A stretch of DNA of 64,000 nucleotides, from NCBI GenBank assembly GCA_023653785.1, contig JAMKCH010011872.1, positions 31,539 through 95,538 of the forward strand, in the 5' to 3' direction. The number at the start of each line of letters is the position of its first letter. Positions within the stretch are counted from its first letter, which is position 1. Positions 10,434-18,569 of this stretch are shown one piece after another. A program made the position numbers and the translations under genes. The notes beneath the pieces are model-generated. The model worked only from the letters and a program-made list of their open reading frames with translations. It made no database searches and was not told where the DNA came from. The stretch is from Ophioderma brevispina (Eukaryota; Echinodermata; Ophiuroidea; Amphilepidida; Ophiodermatidae).

Positions 10434-11280
10434 TTAAAGCGGCACTGGCACATTTTCACAAAATATGAAATTTCTTCAATTTGATCGCAAATGATAGTCT
10501 AGGCCATTGGCAGAATAGAGATATATTTACATATAAAAATAACATAGCCAAAAACCAGATAGGGACATTAAAGGTGCAACGAGAGATTTTGAGGCAGCCA
10601 AATATTGTGTCATAATAGTTATTTCATATAGATTAGATACTTAATAGATTTCTTACCTGATATTTGGCTACAGAAATGTCTTAAAAGAGAGAAAAGGCAA
10701 TTTTTATTTGCTTATATTTCAATATAAAACATAGGCTGAATTTCCTATTTGCTCCTATACGAAATTAGAAATGTCACAATTTTTGTACCAAGGAAACATT
10801 TCTCAGCTTAATCCTTTCAGATGGGCTTATTTTGATGGAAAACTTTACAATAGTGCAAAAATCAGAATTTTCACATTTTTTCACATTTATGTGAAATCTC
10901 TCGTTGCACCTTTAATAAGAGGCTCAAGACATTCAGGTAATTTGTAGGCCAACTTTAAGTTTGCCATTGCCATAACTTTAATCAACGAATGTCTATTACA
11001 TGAATATCATAGACTCGTACTCATTGATATAACCAAAGGGTCACAGACCGGACAAACGGGGTTCATGCCATGGGAATCAGGCTCCGGCATGTGTTTTCTT
11101 GTGTTAAACGCTATTTCCGTCATCTCGACATTAATTATGAAAATCGTTCTGCTTACCCATAAGGGTGTTGAAGGCTAAGGTGAGGGCTAATGTATAAAAG
11201 CTTAATGACCATGCAAAAAATATCAATTTTGAAAAATTGCGAGGGCACACTATTTTTCAAATGTGCCAGTGTCTCTTTAA
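10434..11280. mobile_element. TTAA-flanked MITE, family beta, copy 1 (interrupted)
   Basis: Left end TTAAAGCGGCACTGGCACAT and right end ATGTGCCAGTGTCTCTTTAA are inverted repeats. A second full copy is at 29941-30448 and a reversed partial copy at about 25600-25906. This copy is longer because another MITE has inserted at 10568-10915. The tail (from about 11205) is included in the duplication that also carries the zinc-finger 3' end. Confidence 0.85.
10568..10915. mobile_element. Nested TTAA MITE, family gamma
   Basis: Left TTAAAGGTGCAACGAGAGAT and right ATCTCTCGTTGCACCTTTAA. TTAA is present on both sides, while the uninterrupted family-beta copy at 29941-30448 has a single TTAA at the equivalent point (gggcattaataagaggct). 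About 340 bp, noncoding. Confidence 0.85.
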
Positions 11281-12061
11281 TATACATATTACAATTTTGC
11301 AATATTTAAAAGAGTTTGTAATTAAGTCATTGTTGCTAAAAAAATTTAACTCATCTAAATGTTTGTCCAATTTTGACCTTTTGACCCACACAGTGACACT
11401 GTTCTACATAGCATTGTCAAATCTCAATGCAGTTAGTGCATACAAGCTGTCACAACATGGTGTGACAAACAATTAAATAGTGCCAGATCTACTGCTGACT
11501 AGCTGTTGTACTATCTTTTGAAACTGCTATTTGTTGAAATGAAAATTGAGCATTTTTAAAAATGTACATTTACCACCGCAGCAAAATACAACAAAAAAGT
11601 CAATTTTCTTGCCTCTTTCCAACAATGGGCAACTTTACTTGAGAATTAACCAGTACATTCACAGATGTGGGTTTACTTTTATGATTATTGATACAAAATA
11701 GTATTGTTCTTGACATTTTGACTAAATTTTTTTCCTGGAATTGGGATTCATTAAATCACCTCACTATTACTGTGTTAGTAACACTGTTGAGATATTAAGT
11801 TATCTTCATCTGAGAAGTTGTGTTACACACACCACACATATACTGTTCTTTCCCGGTGTGGGTAATTTCATGACGGCGCAAGTCGTGAATTGTAATGAAC
11901 GACTTGGTACAGAACCGACACTGCTTGCCTTCAATGTCCATCTCCTCGCCTCTTCTTCAAATGATTCAACAGTTCAAGATAGTGAGGGAGGACAGTGGTC
12001 CTCTCATTTTCCTTCTGTCCCTTTGATTCCTCATGCTCCTTTGCATAACTAGATTCTTCAT
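11205..12061. repeat. Duplicated block carrying the zinc-finger 3' end, copy A
   Basis: Matches 12236-13080 through MITE-beta tail, about 500 bp of 3' flank and about 270 bp of zinc-finger coding sequence. Divergence is visibly higher than in the 1.6-3.85-kb duplication, with scattered substitutions and indels. It ends abruptly at an A run of about 20, followed by a fragment of MITE alpha. Confidence 0.88.
11786..12061 (-). pseudogene. Truncated duplicate of the zinc-finger gene's C-terminus
   Basis: On the minus strand this stretch corresponds to the last two fingers of the gene at 12790-13554 (CRFCTKSF...[10 protein letters not shown] and CGVCNTTF). It is truncated at the A run at 12062, and relative to the parent it has several indels in the acidic linker. 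The final finger is broken: the parent reads [11 protein letters not shown] then stop, whereas here the zinc-binding histidines are lost (NLISQQCY then stop). It cannot encode a product on its own. Confidence 0.8.
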
Positions 12062-12080
12062 AAAAAAAAAAAAAAAAAAA

Positions 12081-12235
12081 ATGGGATCCCAATTCTAATT
12101 ACAAAATCGCTTATTTTGTGAAAAATACGCATTTTTTAGCATTCTCGTTCGCAGACCTTTCCAAGACAATTACCAACGTAACTGTGCAAAAATATTAAAT
12201 TTTGAAAATTGGGGCGCTCTTCAAAAAATGTGCCA
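12081..12235. mobile_element. One-ended fragment of MITE family alpha
   Basis: Contains the reverse complement of the left arm of the element at 841-1373: gggatcccaattctaattac, then ttggggcgctcttcaaaaaa, ending ccaatattgctttaa. Only one terminus is present; the other side is an A run of about 20. It lies exactly between the two copies of the zinc-finger 3' duplication. Confidence 0.75.
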
Positions 12236-12789
12236 ATATTGCTTTAATGACCATACAAAAATATCAATTCTGAAAAATTGTGAGGGTGCCCTATTTTTCA
12301 AATGTGCCGGTGTCTCTTTAATATACATATTACAATTTTGCAAATATAAGTCATCGGTGCTAAAAAAATTTAACTCGTCTAAATGTTTGTCCAATTTTGA
12401 CCTTTTGACCAACACAGTGACACTGTTCTACATAGCATTGTCAAATCTCAATACAGTAGTGCATACAAGCTGTCACAACATGGTGTGACAAACAATTAAA
12501 CAGTGCCAGATCTACTGCTGACTAGCTGTTATGCCATCTTTTGAAACTGCTATTTGTTGACATGAAATTGAGCATTTTTAAAAATGTACATATACCACCG
12601 CAGCAAAATACAACGAAAAAGTAAATTTTCTTGCCTCTTTCCAATAATGGGCAACTTTACTTGAGAATTAACCAGTATATTCACAGATGTGGGTTTACTT
12701 TTATGATTATTGATACAAAATAGTATTGTTCTTGACATTTTATTTTGACTAATTTTTTTCTGGAATTGGAATTCATTAAATCACCTCCA
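12236..12789. other. 3' flank of the zinc-finger gene (duplication copy B)
   Basis: Noncoding DNA downstream of the minus-strand gene, homologous to 11205-11785. It begins with a MITE-beta tail (aaatgtgccggtgtctcttt). No polyadenylation signal could be singled out with confidence among the A+T-rich candidates. Confidence 0.6.
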
Positions 12790-13554
12790 CTATTTACTGT
12801 GTATTAAACTGTGAGATATTAAGTTATCTTCATTTGAGAAGGTTGTGTTACACACACCACACATATACTGTTCTTTCCCGGTGTGGGTAATTTCATGACG
12901 GCGCAAGTCGTGAATTGTAATGAACGACTTGGTACAGAACCGACACTGCTTGCCTTCAATGTCCATTTCCTCTTCTTCAAATGATTCAGCAGTTTCAAGA
13001 TAGTGAGGGAGGACAGGTGGTCCTTCATTTTCTTCTTCCATTGACTCCTCATGCTCCTTTGCATAACTAGATTCTTCATTGAATGTCAAACCATCTTCAT
13101 GATTATCCTCAAAATTACTGTTTGCTTGGTGATTTGAGCCTTCCTCTGCAGCAGGGTCGGGATACGAGTCCAGTGATGGATATTCCATTGACGCATTCTC
13201 TTCCTCATCTGATATCGGCTCAGCTTTGATGTGAATCGGTAGCTCGGGGTACATCTCATCTGACATCTCTTCCTCTGGTTCTGTAGGAGTCACAAATGCC
13301 TCAGCAGCATGAACCGATTCCTGGTGTAATTTCAGGTGATGGTTACGTGAGAATTGTTTCAAGCAAATTGGACATTCATAGGGCTTTTCTCCTGTGTGTG
13401 TCCGTATGTGTCGGACAAGGTCCCCAGATGAGCCAAAAGATTTGGGACACATGTCACATTGGTGACGTTTCCCATGCCCATTAGAGTCCCTCATTCCACT
13501 AGTACTCTGCCGTGTGCCATTGTCCTCAAAACCTTGATCACGGTCTTTTGACAC
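12790..13554 (-). CDS. Zinc-finger gene, C-terminal piece (4 C2H2 fingers)
   Basis: The 254-codon open piece carries the last four fingers: CDMCPKSF...HIRTH (residues about 33-53), CPICLKQF...HQESVH (61-82), then a long acidic Ser/Glu/Pro linker of about 120 residues, then CRFCTKSF...HEITH and CGVCNTTF...HSLIH, ending HSK and stop. The first pair is joined by a canonical TGEKPYE linker. The acidic linker could be a disordered regulatory region, but this is inference. The first Met is not a real start: the frame extends upstream ([11 protein letters not shown]) until the frameshift near 13584. Its last third is duplicated at 11786-12061. Confidence 0.85.
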   Translation of the reverse strand: MSKDRDQGFEDNGTRQSTSGMRDSNGHGKRHQCDMCPKSFGSSGDLVRHIRTHTGEKPYECPICLKQFSRNHHLKLHQESVHAAEAFVTPTEPEEEMSDEMYPELPIHIKAEPISDEEENASMEYPSLDSYPDPAAEEGSNHQANSNFEDNHEDGLTFNEESSYAKEHEESMEEENEGPPVLPHYLETAESFEEEEMDIEGKQCRFCTKSFITIHDLRRHEITHTGKEQYMCGVCNTTFSNEDNLISHSLIHSK

Positions 13555-13567
13555 CTTAAATTCATCT

Positions 13568-14131
13568 TCACCGGTAGGTTCTTTTTAACTTTACTAGATT
13601 GAGGTGCTCCACCCATGTGCACTTTTCATGCTGCGCAAGATATCGTAGTGCACTACAGACCTTACTACAGAACCTGCACTTGTATCCTTGTTGCCCAACC
13701 TTCTCGGGAATATCGTTCTCTGGCGTAAGTACTGGCATCGAGTTAACTGATTGGATTTGGGTATCGCTTAGATTCCATGAAGCAAGTGGCATGCCTTGTT
13801 TGTGGATGACAAACATATGCTTTTTCAAGTTCTGACTTTGTGAGAACTTTTTTGGGCATAGTGGGCAGGGGTAGGGTTGTTCACCTGTGTGCGTCCTGAT
13901 GTGTCGCTTCAAATCGGTAGTCGTCAGGAAGCGTTTGTCACACCAATCACATCCATGGGGTCTTGTTTGATCAAGTGTGGACTCATGTGTTTTTACCAAG
14001 CTTGTTGCAATGTTTGGCACTTCCTGATTACTGCTACTGCTATCACTGCTGCTGCTACTGCTATGCCGTTGAGGGGACTCTTCCTCGTTACCGTGGCTGT
14101 TTTCTCCAGTATGACATCTTTCATGCGACAT
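13568..14131 (-). CDS. Zinc-finger gene, piece with 3 fingers and Ser-rich linker
   Basis: The 187-codon piece begins with the tail of a finger ([13 protein letters not shown]), followed by a serine-rich tract ([12 protein letters not shown]). Then come CDWCDKRF...HIRTH, the linker [15 protein letters not shown]...HMFVIH, a spacer, and [20 protein letters not shown]. In the last finger one base is missing after the cysteine codon at about 13616. Restoring the frame there would place the expected final histidine, so the break hits a zinc ligand. A second single-base loss lies in an A run at about 13584. The start shown is a frame artefact: the upstream piece overlaps it by 11 bases. Confidence 0.85.
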   Translation of the reverse strand: MSHERCHTGENSHGNEEESPQRHSSSSSSDSSSSNQEVPNIATSLVKTHESTLDQTRPHGCDWCDKRFLTTTDLKRHIRTHTGEQPYPCPLCPKKFSQSQNLKKHMFVIHKQGMPLASWNLSDTQIQSVNSMPVLTPENDIPEKVGQQGYKCRFCSKVCSALRYLAQHEKCTWVEHLNLVKLKRTYR

Positions 14132-15881
14132 TTAGCCCTGCTTTGTTAAAGAATGTTTTAAAACAGTGACGGCATTGATAGCGTTTTTCTCCTTTGTGTG
14201 ATCTCTCATGCATAGTCAGCCCTCCACGGTTGGTGAAAGTCTGCCCACAGAATCGGCACTCCATGCTTCTATCAGCTTCCATGTGATCTTTCTCATGGGC
14301 GATGAGACTACTGCTTTCGGAGAATGTCATGTCACAATGCTGACACATAAACAACGACTTAGTGGTGTGAGTTGCTTGATGCTCAATCAAAGCTGACTTC
14401 AAGGAAAACATCTCATGACAGTAAAGACATCCAAATTTTACACCACCAGTATCTGCCTCCTTTTTCTTTTTGGGAACTGCCGGTTTTTCTAGTGGGAAGG
14501 GCACCTTGGGCTTCACTCCGTGAAAATTACGTTTGTGCCTTGATAAATTTGTACTCTGCGTGAAAGTCCTATCACACATGTTGCAAGCAAATTTCCCTCC
14601 TTTGGACCTTGAGGACACCGCAGTTTTAAGAGATAGCCCAAGATGCTGTGGTAATGTAGACGACTTCTGCGCATGCACTGTTAATTTTGGTTGATGTGAC
14701 GTTGCTGAAGATTTCTTGGCATCGTTTGCACGCCCTGAAGCCTGCTTACCATGCAGTAAATTTCCCAAAATATTACCCATGGTTGGTTTCTTGTTATGAA
14801 ACAATCGCTTGTGTCTGGACAAATTTCCACTGTTGCTAAAGGATTTGCTACACCAAAGACAGAAATATTTCTTGATGCCATCTATCACTTGCACAACAGA
14901 TTTTGAATTCTGTGTTTGACTTGCATTTTGGACTGAGTTTTTGGAGCTTTGTGTCTGAACATTTACTTTTGGTTTCTGAAATGGACTTGCGGGAATTCGA
15001 ACCTTTGGTTTCTGCCCATGGTGAATGCGCCTGTGTTTTGAAAGGTTACCACTGCTACTATAACTCCTGTTACATGGTTGACAAAAATATCTCTTGGTTG
15101 AACTTGGAGGTGTAGGCGTAACAGCTACTGGAGGCGGTGTCGGTTTCAAAGCTGGTAGCGACTTTTTCCCCTTGTGAAATATCCGAAAATGTCGTGAACG
15201 ATTGGAGCTGCTTGAAAAGTTCTTCCTACACAAGACACAGGGGTAAACTTTCCCTGCTTCTCCCGAACCTGCAGGTTTGCGCTCTTCTTTTACAGTTACC
15301 GCAATTTCTTTATTTTCTGCATTAGAATTTACGTTATGTACGAGGAAGATGTGCTGTCTCAGCTCATTTGAATTTGCGAAAGGTTTTGAGCAGTATCCAC
15401 AAATTTGGGGTTTCCTGTCTACTTCTTCACTAACTTGTCTACTTAAACCAGTGGCCATCTTTTGTGGTTCTCTTTGAGAGGTAGCTTCTTTATCAGCTTT
15501 TACCTTACCAGACACTGCTGTATTGTGCTCCTTCTCATGCTTTTCCAGGATGGCATTTGTTTCAAAAAGCTTGAAACAAATCTGGCATCTGAATGGTAGT
15601 TCTAGTAAATGAGCCCTTTCGTGGAGTCTGAGTTGTGCTTGATCAATGAAAGTAGCTTCACAATATGAGCATTTATATCCTTTAATACTTGTTAAGGGAG
15701 TTGCACCTGTCTCTTTCTTTAAAGTCATAGTACTTCCTGAATCTCCTTGAGTTGCCAAGCGATCATTAGCCAAAAGACTGCTTCTGACACTTTTCTCCAA
15801 TTTACTACCTTTACCATGTGCTGTATGACTCAATTGTTGATTTGATCTAACAATGCTTGCGAGCTGAAATTGCTTTTGCAA
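14121..15881 (-). CDS. Zinc-finger gene, central piece (~10-11 fingers)
   Basis: The 586-codon piece contains, in order, CSYCEATF...HERAH, CQICFKLF...HEKEH, CGYCSKPF...HIFLVH, CVLCRKNF...HFRIFH, CQPCNRSY...HRRIHH, CLWCSKSF...HKRLFH, CNMCDRTF...HKRNFH, CLYCHEMF...HQATH, CQHCDMTF...HEKDH, CRFCGQTF...HERSH and the start of CRHCFKTFFNKAGL. The run of fingers with SxSGNLSRH-type helices (four in a row, about residues 215-460) looks internally duplicated, separated by basic Ser/Pro/Gln spacers of 40-60 residues rather than TGEKP linkers. The last finger is interrupted by one extra A at about 14130. The apparent Met start lies in another finger and is not a true start. Confidence 0.85.
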   Translation of the reverse strand: MQKQFQLASIVRSNQQLSHTAHGKGSKLEKSVRSSLLANDRLATQGDSGSTMTLKKETGATPLTSIKGYKCSYCEATFIDQAQLRLHERAHLLELPFRCQICFKLFETNAILEKHEKEHNTAVSGKVKADKEATSQREPQKMATGLSRQVSEEVDRKPQICGYCSKPFANSNELRQHIFLVHNVNSNAENKEIAVTVKEERKPAGSGEAGKVYPCVLCRKNFSSSSNRSRHFRIFHKGKKSLPALKPTPPPVAVTPTPPSSTKRYFCQPCNRSYSSSGNLSKHRRIHHGQKPKVRIPASPFQKPKVNVQTQSSKNSVQNASQTQNSKSVVQVIDGIKKYFCLWCSKSFSNSGNLSRHKRLFHNKKPTMGNILGNLLHGKQASGRANDAKKSSATSHQPKLTVHAQKSSTLPQHLGLSLKTAVSSRSKGGKFACNMCDRTFTQSTNLSRHKRNFHGVKPKVPFPLEKPAVPKKKKEADTGGVKFGCLYCHEMFSLKSALIEHQATHTTKSLFMCQHCDMTFSESSSLIAHEKDHMEADRSMECRFCGQTFTNRGGLTMHERSHKGEKRYQCRHCFKTFFNKAGLNVA

Positions 15882-16489
15882 AGATTACATGCAAAAGGTC
15901 TCTTTCCGGAGTGTAGAGACATGTGTCTTGTGAGGTGTGTGGACTGGAAGAAACCACGCTGACAAATGTCACACTTAAAGGGTTTTTGTCCTGTATGAGA
16001 AATTATGTGACGGTTTAGATTGGACGAGTTGGAGAAGGCTTGTTTGCAGATGTGGCACTGACGACGCCCGCCTCCACAAATGGTCATCTTATGCTTTCGC
16101 AATCCAAATGTATCTCTGAATCGTTTACCACATTTGTCACACTTAAGACTATACAAATTCTGTGTCTTGATGAGTCCAACAGGAGGAGGAGGGGGTGGTG
16201 GGTTAGCATCATCTTTGGCATCAGGGAGGTCAGTTGGTAAAGAGTACTTTGATACAAATGGATTCTTGATCATATGCACCTGTTTTAAATGCTTTCTAAG
16301 ATTAGACGGGTTGGCAAATTCCTTCTGACAGAGGTTACATGTCTTAGCATCTATTCTCCCTTTGTGTACAGTCTGCAGATGTTTGTTCAGATTCCCAGTA
16401 CGATTGAAGGCCATGCCACAGACTCGACAATGAAGCAAGTCTTCCTGCGTGTGAGTTCTCTCATGAACTTTTAAGCTCCACTCAGACAT
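15830..16489 (-). CDS. Zinc-finger gene, piece with ~6 fingers
   Basis: The 219-codon piece begins inside a finger (MSEWSLKVHERTH), whose cysteines CKFC lie just upstream in another frame. It continues CRVCGMAF...HLQTVH, CNLCQKEF...HLKQVH, a proline run (PPPPPPP), CDKCGKRFRDTFGLRKHKMTIC (a Cys replaces the last His, giving C2HC), CHICKQAF...HIISH, CDICQRGF...HMSLH, and CNLCKSNFSSQALLDQ, where the frame is lost near 15845. Linkers TGQKPFK and SGKRPFA are near-canonical, pointing to a contiguous DNA-binding array in the second half. Confidence 0.85.
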   Translation of the reverse strand: MSEWSLKVHERTHTQEDLLHCRVCGMAFNRTGNLNKHLQTVHKGRIDAKTCNLCQKEFANPSNLRKHLKQVHMIKNPFVSKYSLPTDLPDAKDDANPPPPPPPVGLIKTQNLYSLKCDKCGKRFRDTFGLRKHKMTICGGGRRQCHICKQAFSNSSNLNRHIISHTGQKPFKCDICQRGFFQSTHLTRHMSLHSGKRPFACNLCKSNFSSQALLDQINN

Positions 16490-16881
16490 CAGGTGTTTAC
16501 CACAAAATTTGCATTCAGTCTATCCTGGTAGGGTCCTTCTGATTTTGCTTGCATAGTATTCTGTTCTATCTGTGGTGGCGGTGGTGGTTTCACATCACTG
16601 TTTTCTTCTTTGTCGATACGGAACCTTGAAGACTTAACTCCGTGTACATTAATCCGGTGTATTTTCAAGTTCCATGTTCGATTGAAAGCCTTGTTGCAAA
16701 TATTACACACATAGGGCTTCTCCCCAGTATGTGTTCTCTCATGTCGTTCATATTCAGTCCTTCGGAAGAATATCATTGGACAAAACTTACATGTGTATGT
16801 CAATTCACCCTCAGAACCATGTGATTTCTCATGACTCAGCAAATTTTCTCTTGTGTCACACACTGCTTGCAAAAATGACAC
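16489..16881 (-). CDS. Zinc-finger gene, short piece (2 full fingers)
   Basis: The 130-codon piece starts with the tail of a finger (TRENLLSHEKSH), continues with CKFCPMIFFRRTEYERHERTH, linker TGEKPYV, CNICNKAFNRTWNLKIHRINVH, then a spacer with a five-proline run. It loses frame near 16520, where the other frame reads TECKFCGKHL into the next piece. The split of one finger between this piece and its neighbour at about 16860 (CHFCKQC in one frame, TRENLLSHEKSH in the other) shows the two belong to one gene. There is no splice-site arrangement that would explain the shift. Confidence 0.8.
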   Translation of the reverse strand: MSFLQAVCDTRENLLSHEKSHGSEGELTYTCKFCPMIFFRRTEYERHERTHTGEKPYVCNICNKAFNRTWNLKIHRINVHGVKSSRFRIDKEENSDVKPPPPPQIEQNTMQAKSEGPYQDRLNANFVVNT

Positions 16882-18569
16882 ACATGGTTTCTGTCACCGT
16901 CTTGACTCAAATCCATCATGTCTTCAGTATAGTTATCTTCAAAGGCTTGGTAATCTTCCTCTTCATCAATACTCTCATCTTTGTGGAAAATTCTGGGCAC
17001 TGTTTTGGTTCCTTTGTGAGCTTTCTTCTTGTGTCTTGTCAACTGATAAAGCTTGCAGAATTTAAGCCCACAGGTGTTACACTGAAATCTTCTGTTAGCT
17101 GTGTGGATGACCTCGTGTTGTTCAAGGTACATCTTTCTGGAACACACTTTATCACAAAATCGGCACTTGAAGGGACCAGAGCTACCATGAGGAATGACTG
17201 GCAGTGGTTTGTCAACCTGACTTTGATCCGTCGTTTGAATTTCTGGGTTGGTGTAACTAATGACAGGCAAAACGTTAGCAGCCTTAATATACCAGTACTT
17301 CCCATAGCGTTTGCGATGACTTCGCATATGACTGAGCAGGCGTTTATTTTTTCTACAGAAACGGTGGCCACAATACATGCACAACAACCCCCTTTTGCCT
17401 GGCTTGTACTTTTCAGAATGACTGCTTTCAATGGAAACTGGGCTCAGCAACGAAGCATTCTTGTGTGCAGATTTGACATGCCTTATGAGTTGCAGATGGC
17501 GTAAGAAACTTTTGGTACAGATTTGACAAATATACTCTTTATGCGTGTTTTCATGCTGTCTAAGTCGACGTCTAACATCAAAACCTTTCCCACACTTCTT
17601 GCATTTGTAGCGATTTCCATGTGTATGCAGTTTCTCATGAACCAAAAGGTTGGCATATTTACCACAAACTTTACTGCAATATCTGCATTTGTATGCTTGA
17701 ACTTTCTCGTTCACTTTAACATCACAAGATGGTAAAAGGTAAGCCTGTGGAGAGGAGAAATCTTCAAATGCCTGCCCAGCGTTGTCTACTGTTGATGATA
17801 CATCTTTCTCCACCTGTTTGCTCATCTCCATACTTGATTTAACGTCTGCGTTATCTGTTGCCATTGAAGTTTGGTTAATTTCTGCTTTGACAATCCTAGA
17901 CTTGTTTTTCAAATGCATATTCTCATGTGTCACTAAACCAGACTTTGTAAGAAAGCGTCTCCCACAATGCCTACACTTAAAAGAGTAAGTTCCTTTGTGG
18001 CTCTTCTCATGGACAACAAGGCCAGCACGATTCAGGAAACGTTTGTTACAGAATTTGCAAGGAAATAATCTATCTAATCCTTTCTTCAATTCTCTCTTTA
18101 ACTCTGTCTCTTCTGTATCCTGAGGAATTGCTGTAAATCCCGTCTTGGCTGGAGTGTGTGCTCGCTGGTGCTTCATAAGACTTTGCTGATTAGGAAACAT
18201 CTCCTCACAGTAAAAACAACCAAAAAGCTGGGTTGCCATCCTGTTTGGTGGTGGTATACCTTTACAGATTTGCCTGTGTCTAAAGTAGTTACTTTTACGG
18301 TGGAATCTCTGTGGGCATTTTGTACACGCGTAAGGCTTTTCCCCTGTGTGGGTCCTTTCGTGCTCAATAAGATCTCTTCTGATGGTGTAAACTCGTGGGC
18401 AATACTGGCAAGCAAGCGGTGCTTTGGATTGAGATGTACTGGCAGATCTGACAGGAGTCCTTGGTTTCTCTTCAAGTTCTGTTACCTGCACTGGTGGCTT
18501 CTGCATATGTGATATGGAGGAATCCTTTGTCAGTTCCAATGGGTAAACCTGCAACTCACTTTCATCCAT
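16836..18569 (-). CDS. Zinc-finger gene, N-terminal intact piece (~11 fingers)
   Basis: The 577-codon piece has fingers CQYCPRVY...HERTH (residues about 54-74), TGEKPYA, CTKCPQRF...HRQIC (C2HC), CFYCEEMF...HQRAH, CKFCNKRF...HEKSH, CRHCGRRF...HENMH, CRYCSKVC...HEKLH, CKKCGKGF...HENTH, CQICTKSF...HVKSAH, CMYCGHRF...HMRSH, CRFCDKVC...HEVIH, CNTCGLKF...HKKKAH, then an acidic segment and a split finger. Two fingers of the form CRxCxKVC lack the usual phenylalanine. The Met at the start is plausible, but the frame remains open upstream (IHIETEPPPPSTFTDDFTSFNN) and continues into decayed finger sequence, so the true start is probably beyond 18.6 kb. Confidence 0.88.
   Translation of the reverse strand: MDESELQVYPLELTKDSSISHMQKPPVQVTELEEKPRTPVRSASTSQSKAPLACQYCPRVYTIRRDLIEHERTHTGEKPYACTKCPQRFHRKSNYFRHRQICKGIPPPNRMATQLFGCFYCEEMFPNQQSLMKHQRAHTPAKTGFTAIPQDTEETELKRELKKGLDRLFPCKFCNKRFLNRAGLVVHEKSHKGTYSFKCRHCGRRFLTKSGLVTHENMHLKNKSRIVKAEINQTSMATDNADVKSSMEMSKQVEKDVSSTVDNAGQAFEDFSSPQAYLLPSCDVKVNEKVQAYKCRYCSKVCGKYANLLVHEKLHTHGNRYKCKKCGKGFDVRRRLRQHENTHKEYICQICTKSFLRHLQLIRHVKSAHKNASLLSPVSIESSHSEKYKPGKRGLLCMYCGHRFCRKNKRLLSHMRSHRKRYGKYWYIKAANVLPVISYTNPEIQTTDQSQVDKPLPVIPHGSSGPFKCRFCDKVCSRKMYLEQHEVIHTANRRFQCNTCGLKFCKLYQLTRHKKKAHKGTKTVPRIFHKDESIDEEEDYQAFEDNYTEDMMDLSQDGDRNHVCHFCKQCVTQEKIC

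Noticed and set aside
12790..18569. Introns as an explanation for the broken zinc-finger frame.
   Set aside because: The breaks fall inside fingers with no missing sequence between halves; the pieces abut or overlap by a few bases, which splicing cannot explain.
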